From assembly GCA_043497085.1 (NCBI GenBank), contig JBIEKI010000020.1: 64,000 nt of DNA. One strand, 5' to 3'. This document shows positions 16,464 through 25,357 of the stretch, in pieces (the stretch's first letter is position 1; each line of letters opens with the position of its first letter). The notes beneath the pieces are model-generated. The model was not told where the DNA came from. It worked only from the letters and a program-made list of their open reading frames with translations, and searched no databases. A program made the position numbers and the translations under genes. The DNA is from Thalassobacillus sp043497085. GTDB lineage: Bacteria; Bacillota; Bacilli; Bacillales; Halobacillaceae.

Positions 16464-17447
16464 TTAATAAACTCTGTCCCCATTAAAAATGGAGTTTTTC
16501 ACGACTACATAGTCGACGTGTTTGATAGCGTCAAGATTCGTGCCGCCTGCATAGGAAATAGCAGACTGGAGATCCTGTTCCATCTCCACTAACGTATCTT
16601 TTAAAGAGCCTTTATGCTCCACGTACATTTTCTTACCCTCGACGTTTTTCTTTTCGCCTTTTTGAAATTCTGATGCGGAACCGAAATATTCCTTATATAG
16701 CTTGCCGTCCTTTTCAAACGTTTCACCAGGAGATTCCTCATGACCGGCGAACAGTGAGCCGATCATGACAAGGGTTGCTCCGAAACGGATGGATTTAGCT
16801 ACGTCGCCATGCGTACGGATGCCACCGTCCGCAATAATCGGTTTGCTTGCTGCTTTAGCACACCAGCGGAGCGCAGCCAGCTGCCAGCCGCCAGTTCCGA
16901 AGCCGGTCTTAATTTTGGTGATACAAACCTTTCCTGGGCCGATACCGACTTTTGTAGCGTCTGCGCCGGCATTTTCAAGCTCTCTGACAGCTTCCGGAGT
17001 ACCGACGTTTCCAGCGACGACGAAACTTTCCGGAAGGTGCTCTTTAATATGGCGAATCATCTCAATGACCGCATTAGAGTGACCATGGGCAATGTCGATC
17101 GTGATGAATTCCGGTGCCAGGTTTTCTTCGGCTGCCTGCCGGACAAAGTCGTATTCTTCCGGCTTGACACCTACGCTTATGGAGGCGATCAACCCCCGTG
17201 ATTTCATGTCTTTTATAAAATCAATACGCTGTTCTGGCTGGAAGCGGTGCATAATATAGAAGTAGCCGTTTTCTGCCAATGCGATAGCGATTTTTTCGTC
17301 GATGATCGTCTGCATATTGGCAGGCACAACGGGAAGCTTGAAAGAATATCCTCCCAAGTGGATCTTTGTATCACATTCTGATCGGCTATTAACGACACAT
17401 TTCGCGGGAATCAGTTGAATATCTTCGTAATCAAACACATTTTCCAT
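16464..17447 (-). CDS. guaC: GMP reductase
   Basis: This 327-residue enzyme of the IMPDH/GMPR family, length typical for bacterial GuaC, reduces GMP to IMP with NADPH in purine salvage. Visible motifs are VFDYEDIQLIPAKC at the start, VAGNVGTPEAVRELENAGAD, and the catalytic cysteine loop KVGIGPGKVCITKIKTGFG (near 180). CBS domains are absent, as expected for GMPR rather than IMPDH. ATG 17447 is 8 nt from AGGAG; the in-frame GTG 17456 overlaps that site. It is monocistronic on the minus strand. Confidence 0.95.
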   Translation of the reverse strand: MENVFDYEDIQLIPAKCVVNSRSECDTKIHLGGYSFKLPVVPANMQTIIDEKIAIALAENGYFYIMHRFQPEQRIDFIKDMKSRGLIASISVGVKPEEYDFVRQAAEENLAPEFITIDIAHGHSNAVIEMIRHIKEHLPESFVVAGNVGTPEAVRELENAGADATKVGIGPGKVCITKIKTGFGTGGWQLAALRWCAKAASKPIIADGGIRTHGDVAKSIRFGATLVMIGSLFAGHEESPGETFEKDGKLYKEYFGSASEFQKGEKKNVEGKKMYVEHKGSLKDTLVEMEQDLQSAISYAGGTNLDAIKHVDYVVVKNSIFNGDRVY

Positions 17448-17633
17448 GGTTAACACTCCTAAAAGCGAATATTTTAATTGTTATAATATAAAACGTTCGT
17501 ACATGTGGTAATTTACACCATAAAAAAGAAAATGTCAAAGGTATTCAGATATGGATCCCGATTTTGTTTAACTCCTCGTCGTTCCGGTCATAAATAAAGG
17601 AAAGCAGTCAAACGGTAAAAAGGTGGTTATAAC

Positions 17634-18287
17634 ATGAAAGTGCGTATCGAATTGACGTACCAGACCCCTAAAGGGACAAAAAGTGAATTCAGTTCAGAAG
17701 AAATGCAAGCGGCTCAGGCAATTTTAATAGCCGAAGATTTGGAAAGGACCGGACGGGTAAAAGAGTTTACCTTCATCGATAGTCAGGATCACACCTGGAG
17801 TTTGAAAGAACTGAAGGAATATATGAAGGGGATTGAAACAGAACCGCACAACATTACGGTTTATTTTGATGGTGGTTTTGATTTACAAACAAAAAAGTCA
17901 GGACTTGGCTGTGCGATATATTATGAGCAGAACGGAAAGTCATACCGGCACAGGAAGAATGCTTTAGTCGACGAACTAAACACGAATAATGAAGCAGAGT
18001 ACGCGGCGCTTCATCTGGCATTACAGGAAATGGAGTTCATGGGCGTCCACCATATGCCTGTTAGCATCGTTGGCGATTCTCAGGTTGTCATCAATCAGTT
18101 AAATGGGGAGTGGCCGTGTCTGGAAGATGAATTGTCTAAATGGGCAGATCGCGTGGAAGTTAAAATGGAACAAATGGGAATCCAGCCGGAATACAAAGCA
18201 GTATCCCGAAAACGGAACCGGGAAGCAGATCGGCTGGCGACGCAGGCATTGGAAGACACGGAAATTACGAGTACGATGGAACTGTAA
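17634..18287 (+). CDS. RNase H-like (reverse-transcriptase-like) protein
   Basis: This 217-residue protein has a C-terminal RNase HI-type domain from about residue 70. The acidic catalytic set is visible: VYFDGGFD, NNEAEYAAL, VGDSQVVI and NREADRLA. The N-terminal 65 residues form a separate small domain found in related Bacillus proteins such as YpeP. It probably cleaves RNA in RNA-DNA hybrids (family knowledge), though some homologues are inactive. It is a single gene with its own terminator. Confidence 0.87.
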   Translation: MKVRIELTYQTPKGTKSEFSSEEMQAAQAILIAEDLERTGRVKEFTFIDSQDHTWSLKELKEYMKGIETEPHNITVYFDGGFDLQTKKSGLGCAIYYEQNGKSYRHRKNALVDELNTNNEAEYAALHLALQEMEFMGVHHMPVSIVGDSQVVINQLNGEWPCLEDELSKWADRVEVKMEQMGIQPEYKAVSRKRNREADRLATQALEDTEITSTMEL

Positions 18288-18301
18288 TGCTAATCTGGAA
18301 T

Positions 18302-18340
18302 AAACGCTCTGGGTGCAAAAGACTCAGAGCGTTTATTTTG
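18302..18340 (+). terminator. Terminator after the RNase H-like gene
   Basis: AAACGCTCTG pairs with CAGAGCGTTT, followed by ATTTTG. Confidence 0.9.
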
Positions 18341-18454
18341 TTTTCTATTCAACAATAAAACAATGTTTTTTGTAAAATATTGAAAATAGTATTGTGAATA
18401 ATCTAATCATTTGAAATAATTGTAATAAAGTGACTGTTGAATGAGGTGATGAAA

Positions 18455-18853
18455 TTGGGTGCTACAGAAACGCTGGTCCTGTTTTATCCCACGCTGTTTT
18501 TATTGCTTGGAATCATTGCCGGGATTGGATATAAAATTTCGAAATGCCATATTTGCCAGGTTGGGTTATTCGGGTATCTATTTGCCAATACCGCTTTCTT
18601 TTTCTTTGTGGAAGGGGGACTTCCTGGAATTGAACGGGATGCAGTTGGTCTGGGCCTGGATGTGTTCCGGGATTTGTCTTTGTCAGAGACAGCAGCACTC
18701 CTGTTTGTGCCAAGTATATACTCAATAGCTTATACATGTTTGCTTTTACTGGGTTATTTATATACCGGAGTAGCCGTTTCGATGTCTCGGAAAAATGTCA
18801 GTGCGGAGTTAAAGGAGGAGGAACATGGGGGCGCTTCTAACGTTGATTGGTGA
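18455..18853 (+). CDS. Small integral membrane protein, unknown
   Basis: I do not recognise this protein of about 132 residues. It has three hydrophobic segments (about 6-28, 36-60 and 80-108) and a polar, charged tail. A Cys pair (CHIC) follows the first segment. TTG 18455 is chosen because GAGGTGAT ends 4 nt before it; ATG 18449 and TTG 18437 are badly placed relative to that site. A 31-codon ORF overlaps its 3' end in another frame. Confidence 0.7.
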   Translation: MGATETLVLFYPTLFLLLGIIAGIGYKISKCHICQVGLFGYLFANTAFFFFVEGGLPGIERDAVGLGLDVFRDLSLSETAALLFVPSIYSIAYTCLLLLGYLYTGVAVSMSRKNVSAELKEEEHGGASNVDW

Positions 18854-18920
18854 TTTTTTTGCAGCGATTGCAGGCGGTTTTTCAGAAAAAATCAGAGCAA
18901 ATAAAGAGAAGAAAAAATAG
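18825..18920 (+). CDS. Small protein of 31 residues
   Basis: The ORF reads MGALLTLIGDFFAAIAGGFS followed by a basic tail (EKIRANKEKKK). It has one of the best ribosome binding sites in the area, AAAGGAGGAG, 4 nt before the ATG. The first 20 residues are hydrophobic or amphipathic and the tail is positively charged, as in small membrane peptides. It overlaps the preceding membrane protein gene by 29 bases in another frame, so the two are probably translated in coupled fashion. Confidence 0.6.
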   Translation: MGALLTLIGDFFAAIAGGFSEKIRANKEKKK

Positions 18921-19011
18921 ATTCCACAAATGAGGAATCTATTTTTTAGGCTTGTTCAAAGAGAAGCTCTTAAAAGATACATCTCAAACAGCAGCCTTTA
19001 TGTTAAAATGA

Positions 19012-19025
19012 AGAAAGCGTTTACA
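19012..19025. promoter_or_regulatory. cre-like site upstream of the UPF0173 hydrolase gene
   Basis: AGAAAGCGTTTACA matches TGWAARCGYTWNCW at 13 of 14 positions. It lies about 70 bp before the start codon, which suggests CcpA control. Confidence 0.5.
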
Positions 19026-19093
19026 CCAAGGTAATAACTCCACTTCTTAGCCATAGTCATAAATAATGACAAATGATGGAGGGATGGATGTAA

Positions 19094-19873
19094 GTGAAGG
19101 TATTACGACTGGGTCATGCGATGTACGTATTGACGAGTAAGAGTGGGGCGAAGATGCTGATTGATCCATTCTTCGAAATGAATCCAGGCTGTCCGGAAAA
19201 GTATCAGAGCAAGGGATTTTTGAAAACGATTGATACGGTCGTACTGACCCATGGCCACTTTGACCATACGAGCGGCGTGGACAAGATGATGGAAGCGAAT
19301 CCGGATGCGATGATCATTGCCCAGTATGAGCTTGCGATGATTTTACTGCAAAAAGGATATAACAACGTCATGCCTCTGAATTTCGGTGGGCAGTTCAAGC
19401 TTCCTGATGTGGAAGTGACGATGGTGGCGGCAAGACATACAAGTTCTTATGGTGAAACGGAAGGACAGCCGATGTACGCGGGTGAGCCGTGTGGGTATAT
19501 TTTCGATTTTGATGAGGATCTCACGCTCTATCATTCCGGCGACACGGCAATGATGGCTGATATGAAACTGATCCAGGAGGTCTACCAGCCGGATATGGCT
19601 ATACTGTCATCAAGCGGCCATTTCACTATGAATCCGAAAGAAGCGGCATATGTAGTCAAGCATTTGCTTGATGTGAAGAGGGTTATACCAAGTCATACTT
19701 TTCCTTCGAAAGAAAAGTCGGCTTCAGAAGAAACTTATGACGGACTTGTAGAAGCATTTCCGGTAATTTCCTATATGATCGACAGGGATAAAGAACTGGA
19801 AGAACTCCTGAAAGATTATAAGCAAACGGAAGTTGACATCCTCGGGTACGGGGAAGAAAAAGAATATCATTGA
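19094..19873 (+). CDS. UPF0173-type metal-dependent hydrolase
   Basis: This 259-residue metallo-beta-lactamase-fold protein has the zinc motif LTHGHFDHTSG (near residue 52), a following metal ligand in YHSGDTAMM (near 150) and ILSSSGHFTMNPKEAAY (near 173). The start is GTG, after GGAGGGATGG with long spacing. It probably hydrolyses a small ester or lactone in the cytoplasm; the substrate is unknown. A cre-like site lies upstream. Confidence 0.87.
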   Translation: MKVLRLGHAMYVLTSKSGAKMLIDPFFEMNPGCPEKYQSKGFLKTIDTVVLTHGHFDHTSGVDKMMEANPDAMIIAQYELAMILLQKGYNNVMPLNFGGQFKLPDVEVTMVAARHTSSYGETEGQPMYAGEPCGYIFDFDEDLTLYHSGDTAMMADMKLIQEVYQPDMAILSSSGHFTMNPKEAAYVVKHLLDVKRVIPSHTFPSKEKSASEETYDGLVEAFPVISYMIDRDKELEELLKDYKQTEVDILGYGEEKEYH

Positions 19874-19890
19874 TTCAAACATAGCTACAT

Positions 19891-19922
19891 CCCAGAGCCA
19901 CCGGGCTCTGGGTTTCCTTTTA
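19891..19922 (+). terminator. Terminator after the UPF0173 hydrolase gene
   Basis: CCCAGAGCC pairs with GGGCTCTGGG, followed by a T-rich tail. Confidence 0.85.
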
Positions 19923-19994
19923 TTCATTACCTGTCTTTAGGAGACAAGAATTGAAAATTACTAGATAAAATAGATAGTTTAAGAGCCAGCACAG

Positions 19995-20027
19995 AAAAGC
20001 ACCACCTGGAATCCAGGAGGTGCTTTT
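19995..20027 (-). terminator. Terminator of ltaS
   Basis: AAAGCACCACCTGG pairs with CCAGGAGGTGCTTTT across a three-base loop. It lies just past the ltaS stop codon on minus. Confidence 0.85.
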
Positions 20028-20036
20028 GCTTAAAAA

Positions 20037-21932
20037 TTATTTTTTGCCTTCAAGGTGCTGGTTATCTTTCCAAAAACGGAGCAGGTCGCCGTATACCACT
20101 TTATCCGAAAGTTCCAGCTCTTTTTCAGCTTTCTCTTTCAGTGGTGCACAGGTCTTTGTCTCGATTTCTTCTCCGGTAGCCTTCTCATAGCAGATATTTT
20201 CTTTTGCGGCATACGCATATTTATCGGTTACGACACTTCCGTCACGGAATATAGCCAAATCTTCGCGTTCTTTGGAAAAGAGATCGACTCCGAATTGTAC
20301 ATCATTACGTTCTTTTACTCCTAGCAGGTGAAGAATGGTAGGCTTCAAGTCTACCTGGCTGCCTACAGTTTCCATCTCTTTTCCTTCCATACCAGGAATG
20401 TGGATAATCAATGGAACTTTCTGCAGCTGCATCTCCTCAAATGGACGGATTTCTTTGCCAAGGATTTCACTCATGGCGCGGTTATGGTTATCAGAGATGC
20501 CGTAATGGTCACCATACATGACGAAAATGGTATCTTCATATTCGCCTTGCTCTTTCATCATGTTGAAGAATTTCTTGACGGCTTCATCCTGATAACGCAT
20601 CGTCTGGAAGTACCGGTCGACGGTGCCGTCACCGGTTTCAGCCGGTTTAATCATTTTTTCTTCTTCTTTATCCAGAATAAATGGATAGTGATGGGTAAGT
20701 GTGATGAACTTAGCATAATACGGCTTGTCTAACTCTTTGATCATCGGCATGGATTGTTCAAAGAATGGGATATCTTTCAGACCGTAGTTGACCGAGTTTT
20801 CTTCTGTTACATCGTATTCTTCTTTCGAGAAGAAACGCTCATAACCAAGCGACTTGTACATAACATCACGGTTCCAGAATGTGTCATGGTTACCATGGAA
20901 AGTCGCGGGCGTATATCCTTCTTTTTTCAGAATTTCCGGTGTAGCATTAAATTCATTTCCAGCATTCGTTGTAAATACCGCTCCACGCGGCAATCCATAC
21001 ATCGAGTTGTCCAAAAGGAACTCAGAATCAGATGTTTTCCCTTGTGCAGTATTGTGATAGAAGTTTTTAAAGTAAAAACTATCATCTGCAAGGTCATTCA
21101 AAAATGGCGTGATTTCTTTTCCGTGCAGCTTGCGGTCCATGACAAAGTTCTGAGTAGATTCAAGGGAGATCAGGACGACGTTCTTTCCTGCTGCTTTTCC
21201 ATAGTATTCCCCTTGAACGCCCATTTTACCTTGCTGTCCATTGACATAGTTCAGGACTTCGGACAATTCGTCACTATCTGCAAATACACGCTTCGATGAC
21301 GTATTAGCTGTCATGACGCTATCATAGATGTGATAGTTATAGATTCCTAGAAGTTTGACAAGCTTCATCCGGTCAAATGTCCGTGTCAGTAACTCAGGGC
21401 GTTCTTTGTCAGCTAAATTCAGGTTTACTGCAGCAATTCCGATTACTGCTGCATATAGCATGGCAACGGTACGCTTTTTGAAACGCATGCTTGGCTTCGT
21501 CTTCTTGCTGACCATCCAGGCAATCAGGATCACAACGTCAATCCAGTAAAGAATATCCGTTGGGTGGATTAACGCCTGGGCGCTTCCTCCCAGTTCGAGA
21601 AAGTTTTTATATTGCATCAATACTGGCAGCGTGATGAAATCACTGAAAAAACGGAAATAAACGACGTTGGCAAACAGCACAAAGGTCATAAAAAAGTAGA
21701 TGACCATAAATGCTTTATTGCGCAATTTTGGTGAAAAGAAAAACGATAATCCTAAGAAAAAGAGAATCGAACTGATTGGCGTAATCGCTAATATGAATTG
21801 TTGGGAATTGTTTTCAATGTCAAGTGTGAAAGCTGTTTTCAAAGCATAATAGGTTTTTGCCCACAAGAACACGATGGCTACCGTGAAGAATAGCCAGCCT
21901 TTCTTTAATAGACTCTTGTAATCATTCATCAT
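20037..21932 (-). CDS. ltaS: Lipoteichoic acid synthase (LtaS-type sulfatase-fold)
   Basis: This 631-residue enzyme polymerises glycerol-phosphate from phosphatidylglycerol onto a glycolipid anchor. Five N-terminal membrane helices cover about residues 15-190. They are followed by the extracellular sulfatase-like domain, with metal ligand SLESTQNF, nucleophile Thr in AQGKTSDSEF (near 295), and HGNHDTFWNRD and MYGDHYGI metal-site residues. A possible signal peptidase site (RVFA) follows the helices. AGGAGG precedes the ATG pair; I take the first ATG. It is monocistronic and divergent from the TetR operon. Paralogues such as YfnI or YqgS cannot be excluded. Confidence 0.9.
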   Translation of the reverse strand: MMNDYKSLLKKGWLFFTVAIVFLWAKTYYALKTAFTLDIENNSQQFILAITPISSILFFLGLSFFFSPKLRNKAFMVIYFFMTFVLFANVVYFRFFSDFITLPVLMQYKNFLELGGSAQALIHPTDILYWIDVVILIAWMVSKKTKPSMRFKKRTVAMLYAAVIGIAAVNLNLADKERPELLTRTFDRMKLVKLLGIYNYHIYDSVMTANTSSKRVFADSDELSEVLNYVNGQQGKMGVQGEYYGKAAGKNVVLISLESTQNFVMDRKLHGKEITPFLNDLADDSFYFKNFYHNTAQGKTSDSEFLLDNSMYGLPRGAVFTTNAGNEFNATPEILKKEGYTPATFHGNHDTFWNRDVMYKSLGYERFFSKEEYDVTEENSVNYGLKDIPFFEQSMPMIKELDKPYYAKFITLTHHYPFILDKEEEKMIKPAETGDGTVDRYFQTMRYQDEAVKKFFNMMKEQGEYEDTIFVMYGDHYGISDNHNRAMSEILGKEIRPFEEMQLQKVPLIIHIPGMEGKEMETVGSQVDLKPTILHLLGVKERNDVQFGVDLFSKEREDLAIFRDGSVVTDKYAYAAKENICYEKATGEEIETKTCAPLKEKAEKELELSDKVVYGDLLRFWKDNQHLEGKK

Positions 21933-22100
21933 GATGAACCTCCTGTTAATCTTTCATGACTAGCATAGTAGTTAAATTTAACAAATTTTTCTCGAAAAGT
22001 AAACATTTAAACGGCAATTAAAAACGCTCTAATTTGTTATTCCCATGTAAACCAGAGATTAATCCTATATTTTAATTTTGTAATAGAATGTAAAATTTTA

Positions 22101-22149
22101 TTGACCAGAGTGGTCTAATAGGAATATACTAAAGTCGACCGGGGTGGTC
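22101..22149 (+). promoter_or_regulatory. Promoter and twin operators of the TetR-ABC operon
   Basis: TTGACC at 22101-22106 and TATACT at 22125-22130 are spaced 18 bp. Two matching palindromes, GACCAGAGTGGTC (22103-22115) and GACCGGGGTGGTC (22137-22149), lie 34 bp apart centre to centre. One overlaps the -35 box and the other covers the transcription start. This is the layout expected for autorepression by the adjacent TetR protein. Confidence 0.8.
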
Positions 22150-22193
22150 TAAAACAGATTAGTTTTCTATATGGATAGAAGGAGGGGGTCAAA

Positions 22194-22814
22194 CTGCCAA
22201 AGAAGTTCATCAATTTAGATGAAACGAAGCAGCGGATGATCTTAAATGCGGCATTTCGTGAATTTGCTGAAAAAGGCTTTGACCAGGCATCGACGAATGC
22301 CATTGTCAAAGAAGCCGGCATCGGAAAAGGAATGCTGTTCTATTATTTTAAAAATAAACAAGGGCTTTATGAATACTTGATTGAATACACGCTCCATGTG
22401 ATCATTCACGATTATTTAGAGCAGATTGATATGGAAAGACGGGATTTCATCGAGCGTTTCAAACAGGCTTCCCGCTTAAAAATGAAAGCATTCCTGGAAC
22501 ATCCGGCTTTGTTCCGGTTTGCGGGGACATTCATGCTGGATGAAGCATCGATTCCTGAGAAACTCAAACCCCGGCTGGAAAAATTGCAGCAGCTTGGCTA
22601 TGCCATGATGTATGAGAACATCGATACGTCTTTATTCCGGGATGATGTCGATGTTGAGAAAGCTTTCCGGTTGATCCGCTGGGCGATTGAAGGCTATCAG
22701 AATGAATTGAAGCAGCGGCTGCAAGGGGAGAATTTAGCTGCGATGGACTTTGACCCTTTATGGGAAGAGTTCTATGAATACCTGGAGGTTTTGAGAAAAA
22801 GTTTTTATTCCTAA
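22194..22814 (+). CDS. TetR/AcrR family regulator (likely CTG start)
   Basis: This 206-residue repressor has an N-terminal helix-turn-helix (AAFREFAEKGFDQASTNAIV through GIGKGMLFYYFKNKQGLYEY) and a helical ligand domain. The first ATG (22236) would remove the first helix. The in-frame CTG at 22194, 5 nt after GGAGGGGG, gives PKKFINLDETKQRM, which is normal TetR N-terminal sequence, so I infer a CTG start. It is followed 13 nt later by the ABC exporter genes. Twin palindromes in its promoter suggest autoregulation and control of the exporter. Confidence 0.85.
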   Translation: MPKKFINLDETKQRMILNAAFREFAEKGFDQASTNAIVKEAGIGKGMLFYYFKNKQGLYEYLIEYTLHVIIHDYLEQIDMERRDFIERFKQASRLKMKAFLEHPALFRFAGTFMLDEASIPEKLKPRLEKLQQLGYAMMYENIDTSLFRDDVDVEKAFRLIRWAIEGYQNELKQRLQGENLAAMDFDPLWEEFYEYLEVLRKSFYS

Positions 22815-22827
22815 GGGAGGGGTCAGG

Positions 22828-23721
22828 ATGACTGTGTTAACTACCAATAATCTGACAAAGCATTTTGGTAAGGTCAAAGCGCTCAATGGGGTTGATATTG
22901 AGGTCCGTGAAGGAGAGGTGTTCGGGTTTATCGGTCCGAACGGTGCAGGTAAATCGACGACGCTCCGTATTTTGCTTGGCATGCTGCGAGCGACGGATGG
23001 GAGTGCCACGATTTTCGAAAAAGATGCCTGGAATGATGCAGTCAAGCTTCATGAGCGGATTGCTTATGTGCCGGGGGATGTGAATCTTTGGCCAAACCTC
23101 ACTGGCGGCGAGGTCATCGATCTGTTCATTAAACTTCGCGGCGGCAAGCGGACAGAGCGCCGTGACGAGCTGATCCGCCGGTTTCAATTGGACCCGACGA
23201 AAAAATGCCGGGCGTATTCCAAAGGGAACCGTCAAAAAGTAGCCTTGGTCGCTGCTTTTTCCTCTGATGCAGATTTATATATATTGGATGAACCTACATC
23301 CGGGCTCGATCCTTTGATGGAACGCGTCTTTCAGGAATGTGTCAATGAAGTGAAGCAGCAAGGAAAAAGTGTGCTGCTCTCGAGTCATATTTTATCGGAA
23401 GTGGAAAAGTTATGTGACCGAGTGGCAATCATCCGGGATGGACGGATCATCGAATCCGGCTCACTTGCTGACCTGCGCCACCTGACGAGAACACAGCTGC
23501 TTGTAGAAACAAAGCAGCCGATGACAGAACTTGCCTCACAGCCAGGCGTCCACCATGTAGAAGAAAAAGGGAGCACGGTTGTTTTTCAGGTGGATTCGGA
23601 AAAGCTGGATCAGGTACTTTCTTATATCAGTACATTTGGAATCGTCAAAATAGAAAGCGCACCACCGACTCTTGAGGATTTATTCATGCGACACTATGAA
23701 GGAGTGGGAGGGGAAGGGTAA
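22828..23721 (+). CDS. ABC transporter ATP-binding protein
   Basis: This 297-residue ATPase subunit of an ABC-2 type exporter has Walker A IGPNGAGKST (near 37), a Q-loop region (AYVPGDVNLWPNLTGGE), an unusual signature YSKGNRQKVAL in place of LSGGQ, Walker B LYILDEPTSGLDP and the H-loop SSHILSE. The C-terminal 80 residues form an accessory domain. It overlaps the permease gene by one base (TAATG), so translation is coupled. Confidence 0.93.
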   Translation: MTVLTTNNLTKHFGKVKALNGVDIEVREGEVFGFIGPNGAGKSTTLRILLGMLRATDGSATIFEKDAWNDAVKLHERIAYVPGDVNLWPNLTGGEVIDLFIKLRGGKRTERRDELIRRFQLDPTKKCRAYSKGNRQKVALVAAFSSDADLYILDEPTSGLDPLMERVFQECVNEVKQQGKSVLLSSHILSEVEKLCDRVAIIRDGRIIESGSLADLRHLTRTQLLVETKQPMTELASQPGVHHVEEKGSTVVFQVDSEKLDQVLSYISTFGIVKIESAPPTLEDLFMRHYEGVGGEG

Positions 23722-25328
23722 TGAATAAGCGTTTGTATGCGAATACAGGAGTGCTTACCCGGCTCGTCATCCGCCAGGACCGGATTAGATTGATCATCTG
23801 GCTGGCAGCTTTCATCATAGCGAACCTGCTGGTTGCCAATGCATTTTCCACTTTATACCCTGCCCAGGCCGAACGGCAGGCAATGGCGGAAACAATGATG
23901 AACCCTGCGATTACTGCGATGGTCGGACCGGCATATGGCTTGGATAACTATACGGTTGGTGTCATGCTGGCGCATGAGATACTGCTGTTGACAGCAGTGG
24001 TGGTAGGCGTCATGAATATTCTGCTGGTAGCTCGTCACACACGGGCAGAAGAGGAAGACGGACGTGTGGAACTTATTCGTGCCTTACCGACCGGTCGGCT
24101 GTCCAATGTCGCTTCTACTTTACTTGTTTTTGTATTTACTAATATTCTGCTGGCGCTGCTGGTCGCTGGTTCTTTGATGGCTCTGGGAATTGAAAGTATT
24201 GATGTTGCGGGGTCATTGTTATATGGCGCCTCACTCGGTGTCACGGGTATCTTTTTTGCCGGACTTACAGCAGTATTCGCTCAATTGTCTGAAAGCGGGA
24301 GAGGTACGGTCGGGCTTGGGATGGCTGTACTGCTGATTGCTTATATGGTCCGTGCGATCGGAGATGTCAGCAGTGAAACGTTATCGATGTTTTCACCCTT
24401 CGGCTGGATTGTACGGACAGAAACTTATGTCAACAACTACTGGTGGCCGGTGTTCGCCACGCTCGGAGTTTCATTGCTATTAATGGGGGCAGCGTTTTAC
24501 TTGAATGCCATTCGTGATATGGAAGCAGGGTTTCTTCCATCAAAAGCAGGTAAAAAACAGGCGTCTCCTATGTTGCTCAGTCCGATTGGGCTCGCTGTGC
24601 GACTACAGCGCACCGGAATCATTTCCTGGGCAATCGCAATGTTCGTGCTTGGCGCGTCGTATGGCTCGGTTCTTGGCGATTTGGAGTCGTTTTTTGCGGA
24701 AAACGAAATGATGCAGCAATTGCTGTCCCCTGCCTCAGGCGTTTCCTTGACCGAGCAGTTCATGACGATGCTGCTGGCAGTGCTGGCGATGATCAGCACC
24801 ATCCCGGCGATGATGTTCCTTTTGAAATTGAAAGGGGAAGAGGGAAAAGGCCGCGCCGCTCACCTTCTCGTCCGCTCGGTTTCACGGGTCCGGCTGCTTG
24901 GCAGTTTTCTGGCTTTAGCTTTGGTGGGGGCATGGGTGATGCTGTCGCTTGCCGCGCTTGGCTTAGGAGTGGTCGGCAATGCTGTTATGGAAGAGGGCAT
25001 TGCTTTAGCGACATTCTATCAATCGTCCATGGTTTATTTGCCTGCCATGTGGGTGATGCTCGGGTTTTCTGTACTGCTCCTTGGATGGGCTCCACGGACC
25101 ACGGTGGTCTCGTGGTTGTACCTGGTGTATTCTTTTATCGTCGTCTATATGGGAGGATTATTCCAATTTGATGAGTGGGTGGTAAAGGTGAGCCCATTCG
25201 GTTATGTACCTGAGCTGCCGGTCGAGGAAGTTAGCTGGATGAGCCTGCTGGGATTGACCGGGATTGCAGTGCTTCTGCTTGTGGCCGGTTTTGTTGGATA
25301 CCGGAAGAGGGATTTCCAGGGCGGCTAG
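23721..25328 (+). CDS. ABC-2 type exporter permease
   Basis: This 535-residue polytopic protein has about twelve hydrophobic segments in two similar halves. It resembles permeases annotated as exporters of polyketide antibiotics: TRLVIRQDRIRLIIWL at the start, ARHTRAEEEDGRVELIRALP near 95 and a related EGKGRAAHLLVRSVSRVRLL motif near 370. With the upstream ATPase it probably exports a hydrophobic or toxic compound sensed by the TetR protein (inference). Array C and a terminator follow. Confidence 0.9.
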   Translation: MNKRLYANTGVLTRLVIRQDRIRLIIWLAAFIIANLLVANAFSTLYPAQAERQAMAETMMNPAITAMVGPAYGLDNYTVGVMLAHEILLLTAVVVGVMNILLVARHTRAEEEDGRVELIRALPTGRLSNVASTLLVFVFTNILLALLVAGSLMALGIESIDVAGSLLYGASLGVTGIFFAGLTAVFAQLSESGRGTVGLGMAVLLIAYMVRAIGDVSSETLSMFSPFGWIVRTETYVNNYWWPVFATLGVSLLLMGAAFYLNAIRDMEAGFLPSKAGKKQASPMLLSPIGLAVRLQRTGIISWAIAMFVLGASYGSVLGDLESFFAENEMMQQLLSPASGVSLTEQFMTMLLAVLAMISTIPAMMFLLKLKGEEGKGRAAHLLVRSVSRVRLLGSFLALALVGAWVMLSLAALGLGVVGNAVMEEGIALATFYQSSMVYLPAMWVMLGFSVLLLGWAPRTTVVSWLYLVYSFIVVYMGGLFQFDEWVVKVSPFGYVPELPVEEVSWMSLLGLTGIAVLLLVAGFVGYRKRDFQGG

Positions 25329-25357
25329 GGATTACTTTTCTGCTTGTCGAACACGTG

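Noticed and set aside
17461..17520. PurR box upstream of guaC
   Set aside because: One CGAAC-containing stretch resembles it, but only about 10 of 13 positions match and no second inverted box is present.
20854..21549. Plus-strand ORFs inside ltaS
   Set aside because: They are shadows of a well-supported minus-strand gene with intact catalytic motifs.
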